A stretch of 64,000 nucleotides of DNA from Branchiostoma floridae (GCF_000003815.2 NC_049983.1:4813817-4877816); one strand, 5' to 3'; positions 37,901 through 52,900 are shown, numbered from the stretch's first letter. The notes: generated from the letters alone by a model not told the origin. Translations and numbers: made by a program.

Positions 37901-40900
37901 TGGACCACTGTATTAGGTTCTTTCCAATTGAATGATGCTGAGATGTGCATCATGCAGTGCACAATTCTTTATTCGCCACTGTCTTCAAGATCTTTTCAGT
38001 CCCTCTTCCCTCTGGACCTCCCGTCCAGACTGACTGTCTGACCTACTTACCCCCAGACTACACCCCTATCTGAACCGGGGCTGGTTCACTAACCTTTGGG
38101 GGGGATGCCTTACCAACTGCTTTTCTCATATATATTAGCACCACTCTAATCTAAACTTACAACACACTGAGAGACCAAGCTTTACCAGATATATAACATC
38201 TATTATCATAATACCGGTACGTTTACGACGATTTCTCTAGCCATACTGATTTGACAAATTGTCAACGCATCATTTTCTCCAGTTACATGTTGCTGTTATA
38301 GGTTACCCTTGCCACTTCTTCTGTGTAACTTTTCTGCCACTCTTGTCCTGCTAAAAGCGCAATATTGTAATTGTAACACGCCGCGGAATTACACGGCGAA
38401 CGGGCGCGTGGTTGGGAGGGGGTAAAAAATACCGGTAGGAAGAAACATGGCACAATTAACTGCCGCTATGTACATTTATACATCCTCTGATGTTCCTTCC
38501 TTTTCTGTCAGTAAATGCATAAAACATAAACCTGCATGAACATACAAAATGTCATGAGAAAATGGACGTATACTGTCAAGAATTTTCATTTAACTTCTGT
38601 CCGTCACAACCGCTGTGACGTAACACTTCACTGCTAGCGTAGATATAAAAATGGCGGGAAAATGGCTGCGTACGTTCAATTTTGCCCATTCAGTCGTAGA
38701 TTCGGGCTATTATGCAACGGTTCTTCACACTTTTACATGAGGTGTAGGTCACCAACAGAAATTCAAGATTGTTGTTGAATCATGTTCGTCTTGTGCCGTG
38801 AGGATGTGTAATTATGATCTATAAATTTGGCAATGAATGTGACAGTGTGTTCGTCCCACGACGAGCTGCCTACCCCGAAAAAGATACTGAAAACTTTTGG
38901 CCTTGTTGTCTTCGAATGCATTGTTATCGATGCTTTGTAAATGATGTATTGGACACCTAGATGTCTGAAGTGTGCACAGCTCAGAAATAACTATTGTTGC
39001 ATGAGTAGATCTCTTTAAGTTCCAGTATTTTTAATCTACCGGTATAAGTCTTACTACCGGTATTATGCCAATGCATGTTACTTATATTGTATAGCAACAG
39101 TTAAAAGATTCTTGAAAAATCATCAAAAGACTTTGGAAGTCTTTGAGCATTCACAGAAGGATGATGTATGGCTACAAACATTTCACATTTTGGCACGCAC
39201 CACTTTAAATGTAGCCCTATACAGGTTATACTGCTGCTAGGGTGGGTGGCATGCAGTCGGTTCCACCTCGCTTCCGAGTGGCCCAATCCTGCATGTTCAT
39301 GCTGGTTCCATTTTGGTATGCAGATTTGTTGGGATAGTACCTATAAGGACAGGAGTACTTAACATAGTCATTTTTGTATACAATAACAGAAAAGCACAAG
39401 AACCTCTAGTTGCCTTTACCCTTGATTTTTCTTCCATAGTTTTAATTCAGATTAGTTGGACAGTCCTGTATTGTATAGACTAAGTGTATACTATGTAGTC
39501 ATCTCTTGCACTTTATCCCTTCACTCAAGGGAGTACAGTATTGTCTTTAGCATGTCTTTGTGTCTGCCTTTCAGTGTGTGCAGGTATTTTTGGCGATGCC
39601 TCAGGGGCAAGCCTAATAGTATAGTTTGCAACCGTTTGATAAGAATTCCCAAAATCTTGCAGGCATGTCAGGAATTTCTCTACAGGCATGTGCAGTTGCA
39701 TCATCCCTTTAGAGGGGAATCACTTGGGAATGGGTTGACGGATCAAGACTTCATGATATTTGGAATGTAGATAGCTTCAGAGCTGCCTTACATGATTAAA
39801 TGCTAATCATGTAAATCAGGGGCTAATTAGCATAATAAATGAGGACAGTTTATAAATACACTTCATTTCATGTTAGAATGCTCAAAAATATATGTAACTC
39901 AAAAAGAGAGACATATTAGGCTTACTGTTGAGGATATATCCGATTGGCAAAAATTCCCGAAATTCCACAGCAATTCATTGGTGCGTGCGCAATTGCACAA
40001 TTCTTTTGAAAGGGAATAACTCAAGAAAGGGTTGATGGATCATCGTTCATATTAGATCATAGATAACTTCAGAGATGTCTTCCATAAACAAGGGCTAATT
40101 TGCATACTTAGTGAGCATAGTTTATCAAGCCACACTATTTACTTCTAGGGAACTTAAAACATGACATACATGTATGTATTACTAGAAAAGAGAGAAATAT
40201 CATTTTTGATAGACATCAAATTGTTACCTGATTTACATAATTAATGAGAAATTGTTATTATAGTATTACATGTAAATGACAAAAATTCCATTCTTGCGAC
40301 ATTTGGTAGCAACATGTACATCAAGTTGAACATGCGGATGGTCTCATTTGTATAATCAATGAGAAACATGATAGGTCACTCGTCATAAGAGATCACCTTT
40401 AATGTTAACTAACATCCATCGCATAAAGCAATCTTCATACATAAAGCTAGGCAAAGGATAGAACACAAAATACAACACACCTACAACAACAATCATGAAT
40501 ACTTATAAACAATGAAACCATCACCATGGCAATAGTTTTTATTACACACACTGTACCACACTTATTTTCAGTGATTCCCAATATACACGATGAAGCATTG
40601 TTGTAGTCATGTTTGATCCTGAAAAAAAAAAGCTTGACGTGTGATGAACAGGATTAAGTGTAGAGATTTGAAGAAAGACTGATTGCAGCTGCAGGGCATT
40701 CAGACCACTGCAGCACAGCAGCAGAACACAGCGGTGTACTGCAAGTGCGAAAAGGAGCGTTCGTTCCTTTTCGCACTTTCGGTACTTTCCTTTTTGTTCC
40801 CTTTCATTCCTTTTCGTTCCTTTTCGCACTTTCGATAGACCCGAACACAGTGGACTACTTATCCTGAAAAATTTTGTATAAAGTCAAGGCAAAGGCAACT

Positions 40901-43900
40901 GGAAGTTCTGGTGTTTGATTTCTGGATATAACGCTGAAACCATGACGATATAATAATTGTAAATGGGATGAAGTTTGCCGTCTCTGATAATGTGCTGTTT
41001 TTCTGTGGGACAGGGATTCCAAGAGAAAGGTGAAATCGATGTTGAGGGTCACACCTTGTCAGGAGATGATCTCAAGCTGGTGTACAAGTTTGATTCCAAG
41101 AGTGGAACGTCACTGTCTGAGTATGAGGCACATTCTGACAACCAGGTATGTTGACATTACATGTACATTATTATATTAATATTTAGTACTTCCGAAAATA
41201 GTTTCATCAGGTTGGTAGAATATAGGATATAGGAGAATTCTTTTTACACAACAGTAGGTTCTTACAGTGCCACCAGGGCTTGAAATTCATTTTTGGGATT
41301 AGGTGCACTGGTGCACCCAGCTTAAAAAATTGGGTGCACCAAAACATTTTTGGGTGCACCACTAAAATTTAAGTAATAACCTAATAATAAAACTTAGTTA
41401 CAGGCTATCAAATCCTAAACAAGTACCATGACAAACATTTCTATTATCTTTCTAACACTTAGATGTCAAGAATATGATGTATACTAGTATACTTTGATAT
41501 CTTTACATACATATGTCAAAAATATTTGGGTGCACCCACAGAAAATAATTGGGTGCACAGCTCCAATTTTGGGTGCACCTGGGTGCACATGCACCCAGTA
41601 TTTCGAGCCCTGACCACATTTGGGAATATTATCTTCCCGCAAAAGCGCCATCTACATCGGATACACATAGTGGTGAGAAGCAGAACTCGAGTTAGAAGCT
41701 CTGACGAAGGTGTCTGAGAGACATAGAAACTTGAGCAATGTACATTGTAAGTACCTGCTAGTTGTGTAAAAAGAGTTCTCCTATATCCGATATTAGCACT
41801 ATTACAATGTAGTACATACATGTACCTATAGCAGCTACAGTGTTTGGATGTTAGAAATCACAAGTTAACTTAAAATATAAGAGCTACAAGTAATTCTCTT
41901 GAATCAGTTAAAAACTGTATTCAACAAGATGTTGGGTTATGATAATTATGAGGATGTGAAGCTGGATACATTGGTTAATAGAATATAGAATACAACACGG
42001 TGTATTCCGTATCGCCCAAGGTATCAGCCCGACCGCGTTGTATTTTATTTATGTCATACTCACCTGAGAAAACCCATGTTTTGATGCAAAATGCGCCAGA
42101 AGTTGAACAAATTTGGTGCCCTCGAACAATAAGTATTGCAACAGTAATGTTCCAACGTCCGAATCAGGTATTCGAATTGCCAACTGTGCCGTATTCGGTC
42201 CACTCTAAACAGTTCGATTTATTTGAATGGAGCCTGTGTGATACGCCTTTCAAACCTGTACGATACGGAAACGTACGGCAGCGTCACAGGTATGACATAA
42301 ACACAAGTATATCATAAGGCCACACCGATTTAATTTCTTGGTTCACAGATTCGCTCGCTCCTATTTTTTTGGAAAAAAAAATAAAAATAAAAATTACTAC
42401 TCAGCAAATTTTCACCATTAATGAAACCATTCACCAACTTTCTGGTGTAGCAAATTGGCCTTTATATTATCAGCTCCTTAAAGTGTGGGTACAGGTGCTG
42501 TTACTGTACAAAAATGGTGTTTTTGTACTTTTTTCAAGCTGAAAACTTTTTTCTTTATGTTTTGGATTAGCCGTTACCTTTACCCCAACCATTTTACAAT
42601 TTTTATTTTTATTTTTATTTCGCCCTCTCGCTCCTTATTTTTTATGAAAAAATCCGTGAACCAAGAAATTAAATTGGTGTGGCCTAAGTGGACAATGATA
42701 GAATTGTGCTATGCTATAATCTATGAGCCAACAGCTTCCACGTTCTTATTGTACTGTCGTCTGTGAAGAAGGTATTGAGGACATAGACTGCCGCCCGTAA
42801 ATCTGGCAGGACACCTGCGGTGGAATGTAAGACCTTGGTGATAGTCTACCTCACTGCGTAAAGATCACGTTTTTGAGACAGCTGCACATTGTTATATTGA
42901 ACAAACTTTTAATTTTTGTTTGTTTGAAAGCTGAACGGGTGGAGGCAAAGCTGAAGGAGTTAGATGGTGTTAGATGTGCACACCATCCATATCATTGACA
43001 TGATGTTGTGCTGTAATCCTGTCTTACACTCACAGATTCTCGTCCTGCTGGATGTGACCCCAGATCAGTCCATGTTAGATGAAGGGGTGGCCAGGGAAGT
43101 CATCAATCGCATCCAGAAGCTGAGAAAGAAGGTATGTATCTTCCATGTTCAGGATCTAATCTGTACACCTCTTCAACCCTATTATAATGGCATGTGTCAA
43201 TAGTGGTGTGGCCTGCTCCTGTTGTTTGCTACCACTTCAAATAAAAGGATTGAGGATTGAATCCAACATACCATAGTGGGAGGTCTGAACCCTAATTATT
43301 GTGCGAGTGATGACTTTGTGATTGAAATACAGTAACAGTGATTGAAACTCTTTAATACTTATATAATATCGTGTGATGATAGAACCTGCATTCCTTTAAC
43401 TTGCCTATTGTTAAAGTTGCTTATATTTAACTTTGCCAAAAAAGCAAGTCGCTAGGGGGCTTATTATAGTTATAAAACTTGACCCTTGTTTTTCTGACGA
43501 CCCATACCCACCTACCAAATATCATCAGGCTTCATTCAACGCATCTCAAATTATGCTGTTAACACACAGACAGACAGACAGATGCACACTCTCAAAACAT
43601 AACCTTCTGCCATTCTGGTGAAGGTAATCATAACAATGGTTATCTCAATATCTGGCTGTGTCTGCAGTGTCTTGAATAGAATGTTATGCTAAAATTCCAA
43701 ACTTATGCTCTCAACAACTGAAGGCATTTAGACATACCAATATTTTGGACTGAACAGCACCTGTTATCTTCAGGGTATGATCCGCAATTCTAGAGACGTG
43801 CCCTGATGTAGATACGGAACTGTCTTGGATTTGCTCATGATATTTCTTCCAAATTGAATACAGATGAACATTCTTGCATTAAATCTTTGGAATGGATAAT

Positions 43901-46900
43901 TGATTGATGTTCCCTCTCCCCCTCTCCAGGCTGGTTTGGTTCCCACTGATGACATCACAGTGTACTATGATGTTAGCCCAGCATCTGACAACCTGGCCCG
44001 AGTCATCCAAACACACCATGGGTACATCCAGGACACACTCAAGAAAGGCCTTCAGCCCTTCCCTGTCCCAGCCTCAGGCGATGTCATCATTAAGGAGTCA
44101 GCGAAGGTAAGATTGTCTGACAGGAAGTTTGCCACTCCTCAAACATTTATGGAAGAATTAAAAGAAGGTTGGGTAACAAAGAAGTCTTTGTTCAAATGTT
44201 CCTTGATTTGTTAAGTTGCTCATTTGGGACTACAAATGTATAAGGTAATAAATACAATCTATCAAATCCTATAAACAGCAAGTTTTTTTTTCACTGATCC
44301 AGTTTGAGCTTTTGTCCTCTGTCATGCTTTGGAAACAAGCTCGGTGGATTGATCAGCAATATGCAAAAATACAAGGAAAAGGAAGATAAACCAGACTCAG
44401 TCTGATAGAAGTGGGGTGGGTCCAGACTGATTCATGCAGGAGAAATCGATGGGGCCAGGGCGATGCATTTTTGTTCTCAGGAGGAAAAGAGTGACGGAAA
44501 TTGCCAAGTGACAAAACACATCCTGCAGCTTCTCATGTATGATTGAAAATCTTTGTTTCTCCAGCTGAAGGATGCCACACTCCACATGGCCATAGTTCAG
44601 GGGGAGGGCAGTATGCCAACTGGTACGAATGGTCCATCCTGCAGGTATATCAACATACAACTACTGGGGCTGCAACCAAAAGGTGAGTTTTTCTGATTTG
44701 ACTTGTAACAATTTCTCACTATGCCGCCAAATAAATCAAATCACATCAAAACAATAGGTGATAGATTTCATGAAATCTCTCATGTAATGATGTACATTGT
44801 CTGGACATTGTTAAAAAACATTTTCTGTAAGTCTCACCTTGTACGAAAAAAATGATTTATTATGCAACAATTTATGAGTGCGGCATTGGTACATGTAACT
44901 AGTACATTTTGGTCAACTGTTGAGGGAAAAGGATGTCAGATTATGAATTTCAAATTAGAACAGTCACTGTAGCTTGTAAATTTGATGATTGTTTTTTTTT
45001 CTTAATCAAGAGTTGAATGAACAAAATTAATCAAGTTGGATATCATAATTTTGATTAGCAGGGCAATAAAGCCTGTATATGCAGGTATGCAAAATATGAT
45101 GACTTAAATAAACTGAACATATATGCAGTTGAGTACAAAAAATAGTCATAATGATTAAGAATAAACTGTACATAACTGAAAGGGGATCAGCAGCAACAAA
45201 ATGAATTATGACTAATGTAGTTACAAAAGAACAGAGTAATGCTACTTATGATAAGTATTAGTGATAGAAAAGAATGAGACCATCATCTTTCCTACAATGT
45301 ATACATAATATTATACATCAAAACTATTCAAAAGATCCATTTGCAACATTTGGCATAAGCCACTTCAAAATGATTTATTGGGGGATTTTTGTTGGGGATT
45401 TTTGGATTTGTAAGCTTAACAGATACTAATTATGTACTGATGTTAACATGAACATCACCATGTATATATTATGGCAATGTGAAAATGTTTTAGATAATTT
45501 TGCTTTAAAAATCTCTAAATATTTCATGGAAGTATGAAATATTGGAAACTCTCTGAACTCTTGTTATTATATATCTAATCTTGTTTGTGAAAGATTGTTT
45601 GATGACTAATGTGCATAGCCCATGATACATTTTAATTAATGTATTCATAGATTCCTTATGATTTATCTGTGATAATATAAGTTGACCAATTTTGCCTCGA
45701 TTGTATCATTTGTTAGTTGCCATGATGATGATTTTTCTCCCTAGTAGCTTCCCTCCCCGCTCCCCTCCATCTTCCTGCCTGTGATCCTAACTGGTTCTTC
45801 AGATGTCTGTTTTCTACCATCCTCAGGAGAGGCTACAGGTAGGAAGGGGACCATTTTGCTGGAGAATCCTAGTGGAGACTTCCCCCTGTCCTACTGGGAC
45901 CTTCTGCAGAGGGTGGCTATGATCTTTGGTCTGCAGGAGGCTGACATCAAACTTTATACACCACAGAAGGGAGGGGGTACGTACCTGTGCTGGGTGTTTG
46001 GATATTCTTAAGTTTGAAACTCGTCTACATCTACTAATGGTTCACTTGTTCTTGCCTACATTACTTTCAAACAAATTCATATAGTACATATTATGTAATA
46101 TATATGTCACAGGGGAATTTGGAATTCTCCTAGGAGAGATTGAAATTTCAATCTTCCACTCTCTCCTTGGGGAGTCTGGAATTCTCCTAGGAGAGATTGG
46201 AATTCCTATCTCCCCTAGGAGCAATTGGAATTCTACCAAAACAATCTTTGATTCTACCAGGAGATATTCGGATAAGGTAAAATTGTTGGGGAAAATAGCT
46301 AGTGACTAAATATCCTTAACTAATTCTTCTAGTTAAGTAAGGCCACCATTGTTTGGCCCTGTTTTTGTTTTTTTGACAGTTTGTTATTGTGAAATTGGCT
46401 AAATGTTAATTCATTTTGTCAAATGATTTTGTCTACTTTCCAAAACAATTTCATCTAATGTACAGCACATTAACTTAAGATTTCCCAACAAGTCCCTAGA
46501 GTCCAGAATTCTACCATGACAATCTTTAATTTCACCAGAAATTCAGATTACAAGACATTGTTTTGGAAAAAAGACTGAATCATTTGACAATTAACATTTT
46601 AGCCAATTTCACAAGACGAAACTGGCAACAACAAAAAACAATGGCTCAACAAGAAATGCAGCTTGATACATGTGCAGGTTCAGTTTCTTACAATAGCTAG
46701 TCAGTCAGGGATATTTTATTACATGTTAATGAGCATCTAATTTCCGACGGGCTACCAGGGGTGTGATCATCTTGAACTCAACTCAGTCACTCATAAAAAT
46801 TTAAACAACAAATTGAGATATTTCAATCTCAGGAGGGTATTATGCCTTTACCTTTGTGCCAAATTTCAACTCATTAGATGAATAAATGAGCTTGTTAAAA

Positions 46901-49900
46901 CACCAATGACATTACTTTCTGAAGCACCCACGTATATTGAAAATATCAGCTGTAAGACTTGTCAAAAGGGGAAAAGTGGAATCCCACACTTAAACTAAAA
47001 CATTACCATGATTGTTCAATGCTTTCTTTTTTTTACCTGCCCTGTAACCAATTAAAAAAATGGTAAGTTGCCATTTCAGGGGTATGGTTAAAAGAAGTAT
47101 TTTCCAAAACAACCAGGTGCGTTTGACCAAAAACTGCTATTTTGGTCATTTAAATGAGAAGGAGTATACATGAAAATTTATACCCAGTGTCAGCCAAAGC
47201 AGACTTTCATAATTTTCACCACGTCTAATGACGAGCAATTATACACTGTCACAAAGTAGCTCTTTCTTTCTTTCTTTCTTTCTTGACGATGAGACAAGTC
47301 ATTACAAGGGTCTGCCTAGGCAGCTTTGGGCTGGTAGCGGCAGAACCTACAAGGATGCGGACGAACATACAAAGAATTTAGTTCTATTGCATGTTACTGT
47401 TATTAGAATTTATACAGTAACGGTCAGATGATTATGTAGGATCTTAATAATAATAGTAATTACACAGATCATGTTTCTCAACTGTGCAAAAACTGTATTG
47501 AAAATATCCATTATCTACTTTTAAGAATGATAGAATAAATACCATTAGATAGAATATCAAATGTATCATATCTCTGGAAAAGTTGAACTGTAATTTTAAA
47601 CATGAAGCAGTAGATTGTTCATTCCTTGACAAAGACTGAGGCTGTTCAAGTTATAAGTCAAGTAAGTCAAGGACTTTTTCAGTTGAAAATTTGGGTAAGT
47701 CCAATTTTTGTGTTGGAAATTGCAGTTAAACTTTTCCAGTGAGAATGTCTTCTATATCAACAAAGATGAACTTTCAAGTATGTATTATATCTCAATCATA
47801 TTTGGAACAAAAGTATTCAATGTGTATTGTTGCAACAAAATGTGCTAATTGCTATTTTTCAGGTGTGACCCTGGTCACCCCTGAGATGCAGAATGGTTTG
47901 AAGCCACTTCATGGTACAACCATCTTTGTGTCATCCAAACAGGTAAGATACTTCATATGCAATGTATGATGTGTTGTACACAGCAAACTTCTATGTCACT
48001 CAATCTTTAAGTCATTGTGACAGCTTTTGTGGTAGGATTACACCTACGTTTGTGGGTGGTGCCATGTACATGCACATGTCGTACATGTGCCATCTGAAAA
48101 CCTACACTGTACATGTAGGTATGGCACTGTGACACTCTAAATTACTAAGTCTAAATAAAGATAATGAAATGATGACTCAGAGGTACAATTATAGTGAACA
48201 CAAAAACTGGGTCCTAAGAACCGAACAGATAATGCCGCACAGTCTAGAGTGCTGAGTGCTCTAGTACATGCTTGATATGTGTAGCTTGTACCAAATGTGA
48301 CCCAGGTAAATGTGTACAGGTCAACACACAAAAGCTTAGTGATCACTTTTTAGTGATGCCATCTGTATCAGATACTGTAACAAAACTTGATCAGTGACAT
48401 TTTACCCTGATTTTATTCACATCTAGCCATCTGCAGCAGATGTCTCCAGTGCATCTGTGACACCTGACCCCAGCTGCAAGTATGTCAACCTGCAGCTACA
48501 AGGAGTAAAGCCAGGTGAGACCATACCCCCTTATGTACAGTACTTTTTGCCAGACAGCATGATTGCAACTCCAGACTATGGATCGTCAGGTGGAGCTGGC
48601 TTGGCTGTGATGAAATTGCGATTGTTTGTCAACATACCGTTGTCATGTGTTTTGGTTAGGACCAGTATGTTGTGTTCACATTCTTGTCTTCACAGCCTGT
48701 ACCAATTGTCAGTTTGTATCTGCACGCACGGTAGGAGCCACTCCACGGCGAGAAGGTGAAGCCATGGTTAAGTTCAAGCCTATTTATTCTGACAAATAGT
48801 TGCCCCCAAGCATCAACTTTATCTGCATTGCTAGAAGGTTGCACTCAGTGATGGCATCGCCCACCTTCCAGGTTCAATAGTTACCATTATTCAAATGTTC
48901 TGGCACTGTCTGTCCCTGAGCACCCTCATCGAAATGCATTCACAGGGCATCAGGTTACATCAGAGCATGGGGGAATTTTAACAATTGTATCGATTCCTTT
49001 TACATACTTTAAATCTGATTTTTCCTGTCCACTATATTTTAGGCATGGCACTGTGACACGCAAAATGGAGATATTAAGTGGAACACAATATAATATATAT
49101 TGGACACAAAACTGGGTCTAAATATCCAACATGGCAATGCCATGCAGGTGCAGGTGTCCAGTACTGTGATACCAACTTTCAACTAAATAGTGTTGTCCAA
49201 CTCCCACCCAGTGTTACAAACATCTCCGAACGCTGACTCTGTGATTTTCTGGAGACAAAGTTTGATAGCTGTATGTGTGATGTTTGTTGTCCCAGGTTCT
49301 CTTCAGTGTGGAGTGAGAGGCAGAGCAGCCACCATACTGCTGGAGAACCCAGTGGGTGATTTCCACCTGACCACTCAGCAGCTGGTACAGGAGGCATGCA
49401 GAGTCTTTGGTCTCCACAACAAGGCTGTGCTCATCAAGGAGCATCCCACTGCTGCTCAAGGTTTGTATAACTCAGGAATCTATACTGTACTGTAAATGCA
49501 TTTGAGTTCGCAGGGATTTTAAATTTGTGGTAGCGGGCAAAGGACTGTTCGTGGTTGTGTCAAATTTGCGGTAGCACCATGCACTGTAGTCTCTTACTGC
49601 CATGGAAGAATATTCGTGCTGGTTTCAAGTTGGCGAAAACCGCAAACATAGAAACCACCGCAAAAATTTCTGCATTTCAGTATACAGTAGAAGCTGTTTA
49701 ATTGCACACCACTTTGCCAATGTATTTCGTGCAATTATCCGGTGTGTGCAATAATGCGAAGTTACCAAGATTGACCGATACGTTGAAGCGTACTGTGCAC
49801 TGTGACACGTCAATGATTACAGGTCAGCCCAGAGCAGTGTACTGTCTAATGCTGGGATAGGTTTGACTGCCAACACTATGTTATTTTTTAACAATATTAG

Positions 49901-52900
49901 ATCACTAACAGTTGTCAACACTGACAGTTGATGATCATGAAACCAACGCACCTTCAACAGCGACTCATATGTCCTTCTGTAGGACCCGAGTCACTGTGTG
50001 GTGTCTGGTTGGCTGCCAAGAACTTTCTTTTGTTCCTATTATAACAATTTCATACATGTTCATTTCATGCCAATTTTTAGCATGCATTTTCAGTCAATTT
50101 GTCAATGATGCTTGACAAATATCATGTAATTATCTGACATTATTGATTTTTCGCCGTGCTCAAAAGCAAAATTTCTAACAATGAAGTGAATGAGAGCCGG
50201 TTTGGGATTTCTGAATTCTGTGCAATTGACCAAAGTGTGCAGTTATCCGACATGCTATTAACTGGCTTCTACTGTATATGGAGTATATAGATTGGTATAG
50301 TATTTATGTTGTACTATGACATCAAGTCACAAAAATGGTACATTTTTTGTAATTGTAGCATGGATTTTAAAGCCCTCTATACACCTTTCTCACATTGACA
50401 GCCATGATAGATCAAAACTGAGGCCAATGAGGCAAGCAAAAACTGTCCATAATAATTAGCAGTTCAACCAATGATAGCATGGCAATTATGAAATTGACCA
50501 ATAAGAGAATGGCTGCATGTCCGTCAAATATTTCCATTGTTATGTTTTTATTTTGTATCTCGTAAGGGACTATGGGATCAGTCTACGCTATTCTAAATTG
50601 CTATATCTGTGGTGCATAACACTAGTTATATTCATTATTTTATCTTATATTATCATATAGCCAGGGGACGTGGGCCAATCAGAAGGCCCCATTTCATGCT
50701 GGTTATGACGCCGTAACAGCCGTGCATTAAATTTTTGATTATTGCACGTGTGCATCAATGACTTTTGAAAGTTTAAACCAATCAGAAGGACAGACAAACA
50801 GGACGCTGGCCAATCAGAATGAGATATCCAGGAATCGTCCATCTGCCAAGATAAGGGAATAAGTACAGGCATGGCAGGGGGGATGGCTCCCTCTACTAAC
50901 ATCGGTAGTGCGAGTTTCTTTGTTCAAAGAAAACATTTGCCGTCTTAAAACAACATTGAATTACCTATAATATTTAAGACAATAAAATCTATTTCAAGTC
51001 ATGTCCAATTTAAACTACAAATGGAAAATAAAATTATTTGCACCCCCACCCATTCAAGTTCAGACGACAATAACACCACGGTCCGCCATTGAGTAGCGGT
51101 CATGGCGCTGGAGGACCAAAATGCTACCTTTCTTCGGAGAAGACGTGTCTGAGTTCGTAGTGAACGAGATTCTCAAGAGCTGTGAAGCACAGGGATCCCG
51201 GAATGCCTCAGGAAAGCCGGCAGAGATTTAGCGCCTGATACGAACGAACTCGACAAACTGGAGAATGGGCGAGTGGAGAAATACGGAGCGTGCAACAGTT
51301 TGTAACATAATGAATCGACTTTGTTCTTATTTCAAGCCTTGGAACAGAAATACATTTCACGTACAAGTTTTATGTTGTTCAAATTCACTGTTCAAATTTA
51401 TGTACTGAATAAAAGATGTATGTTTTATTAAGGAATTTGTCGCTTCTACTCAACCGGAAACTCTACTCTACTCTATTCTACTCTTAAATGGGTCAGTGTG
51501 GGTAGGCTATATGATAATAGGGTTAATGACCCGCCTGTTCCTCGGTATATATGGTGTCATAACGCCTGGTCTTTTGCTATAACCACCTCATAAAACCACC
51601 TTGTTCGCTTCGCTCACTCGGTGGTTTTATTCGGTGGTTATAGCAAAGGACCAGGCGTTATGACATCATATACACCTCGGGGCGGGTCATTAACCCTTAA
51701 TTGTCAAAATTTGTGTGGTTTGGGGAAAATTAAACAGGGAGCTGATTTTAGAAACAAGTTTTGCCTCATTGACTTCATTTTCAGAAAGGTTCTGCAAAAA
51801 GTACTGCAGTGAAATTTACATCTTTTATTGTAAGTGTCTAGGGGTGGTTACCGGTACAGAAAATTCAGGTCCAGGTCCGGTTCAGGTCCAAAGGATCAGG
51901 TCCGGACCTGAACCTGGATCTGATGCAGTATGACTCATACCAATGGTCCACTTCACTACAAAGAGATCTGTTTGGTGGAGTATTAGACTTACATTCATTT
52001 GGCGTTTTAAAATCCTACAACGCTAACTGCACCTGTACGATAGGCTGCAAAACTTGGTAGAAATTACTATAAACTCTACTCTACTTCACTCGTTATTTTC
52101 TTCCACCTGCAAGCGCCAAAACTTGTGAATGCCTGATAAAATAATCTGTTAATTTTCTAATCGGTCCAACATCCGGTTCACCTAATTTTTTTCAGGTCCG
52201 GTTTTTCTGGACCGGTCCAATAAGAAAAACCAGTTTTGTACCGGTACGCTGTACCGATACCCAGCCCTATAAGTGTCCAATCATGGTCAAAATGTTAGTG
52301 GGGTAGATAGGCCTTTGGCATAAGGAAAGAAGTGACACATATTTTGTCAGTTATCTCTGAAATTGTCGGGGTGTTTTTGTTGGAGAGTATAATTACTGGC
52401 CCGGCCAGCCCTTTCAATGAACATGGGCTGCACTTGTTGCTACATGGTCATAGCACTTTAATTCCTGGCCGGATAAATCATTTTCTGTAATATAAATTTC
52501 AGGTCATTGAGTTTTGATACAAGGTCACAGAAGCTCATCTTTGGGACGGAAATAGCTGATGAAAATCCCCCAAGAAATAGTCTTGAGGTTGAAGTGGTAT
52601 GCACCAAATATGTTGCATTATGTTCTATAGGCATCAGCATCCAATTTGCTGCGCGTGATGAAAAATTTTCAAAACCAACCAGTCAACCTTGACCGGCAAA
52701 AATCGTGGGAAAAGATTTTTAAAAAACACTGAATTTGAATATCAAACCAACATCTCATAGAAGGAAATTTATTTTAAAAGTGTCGCCGTCTCAGTTCCTT
52801 AAGAAGTTCAAACGTTCTGTTTATTATGCCCAGGGGAAAGGGGGGGGGGGGGTCTCGACAACACTGTACACCAAATCAGAGATGGCCAGGCCTCATTACG

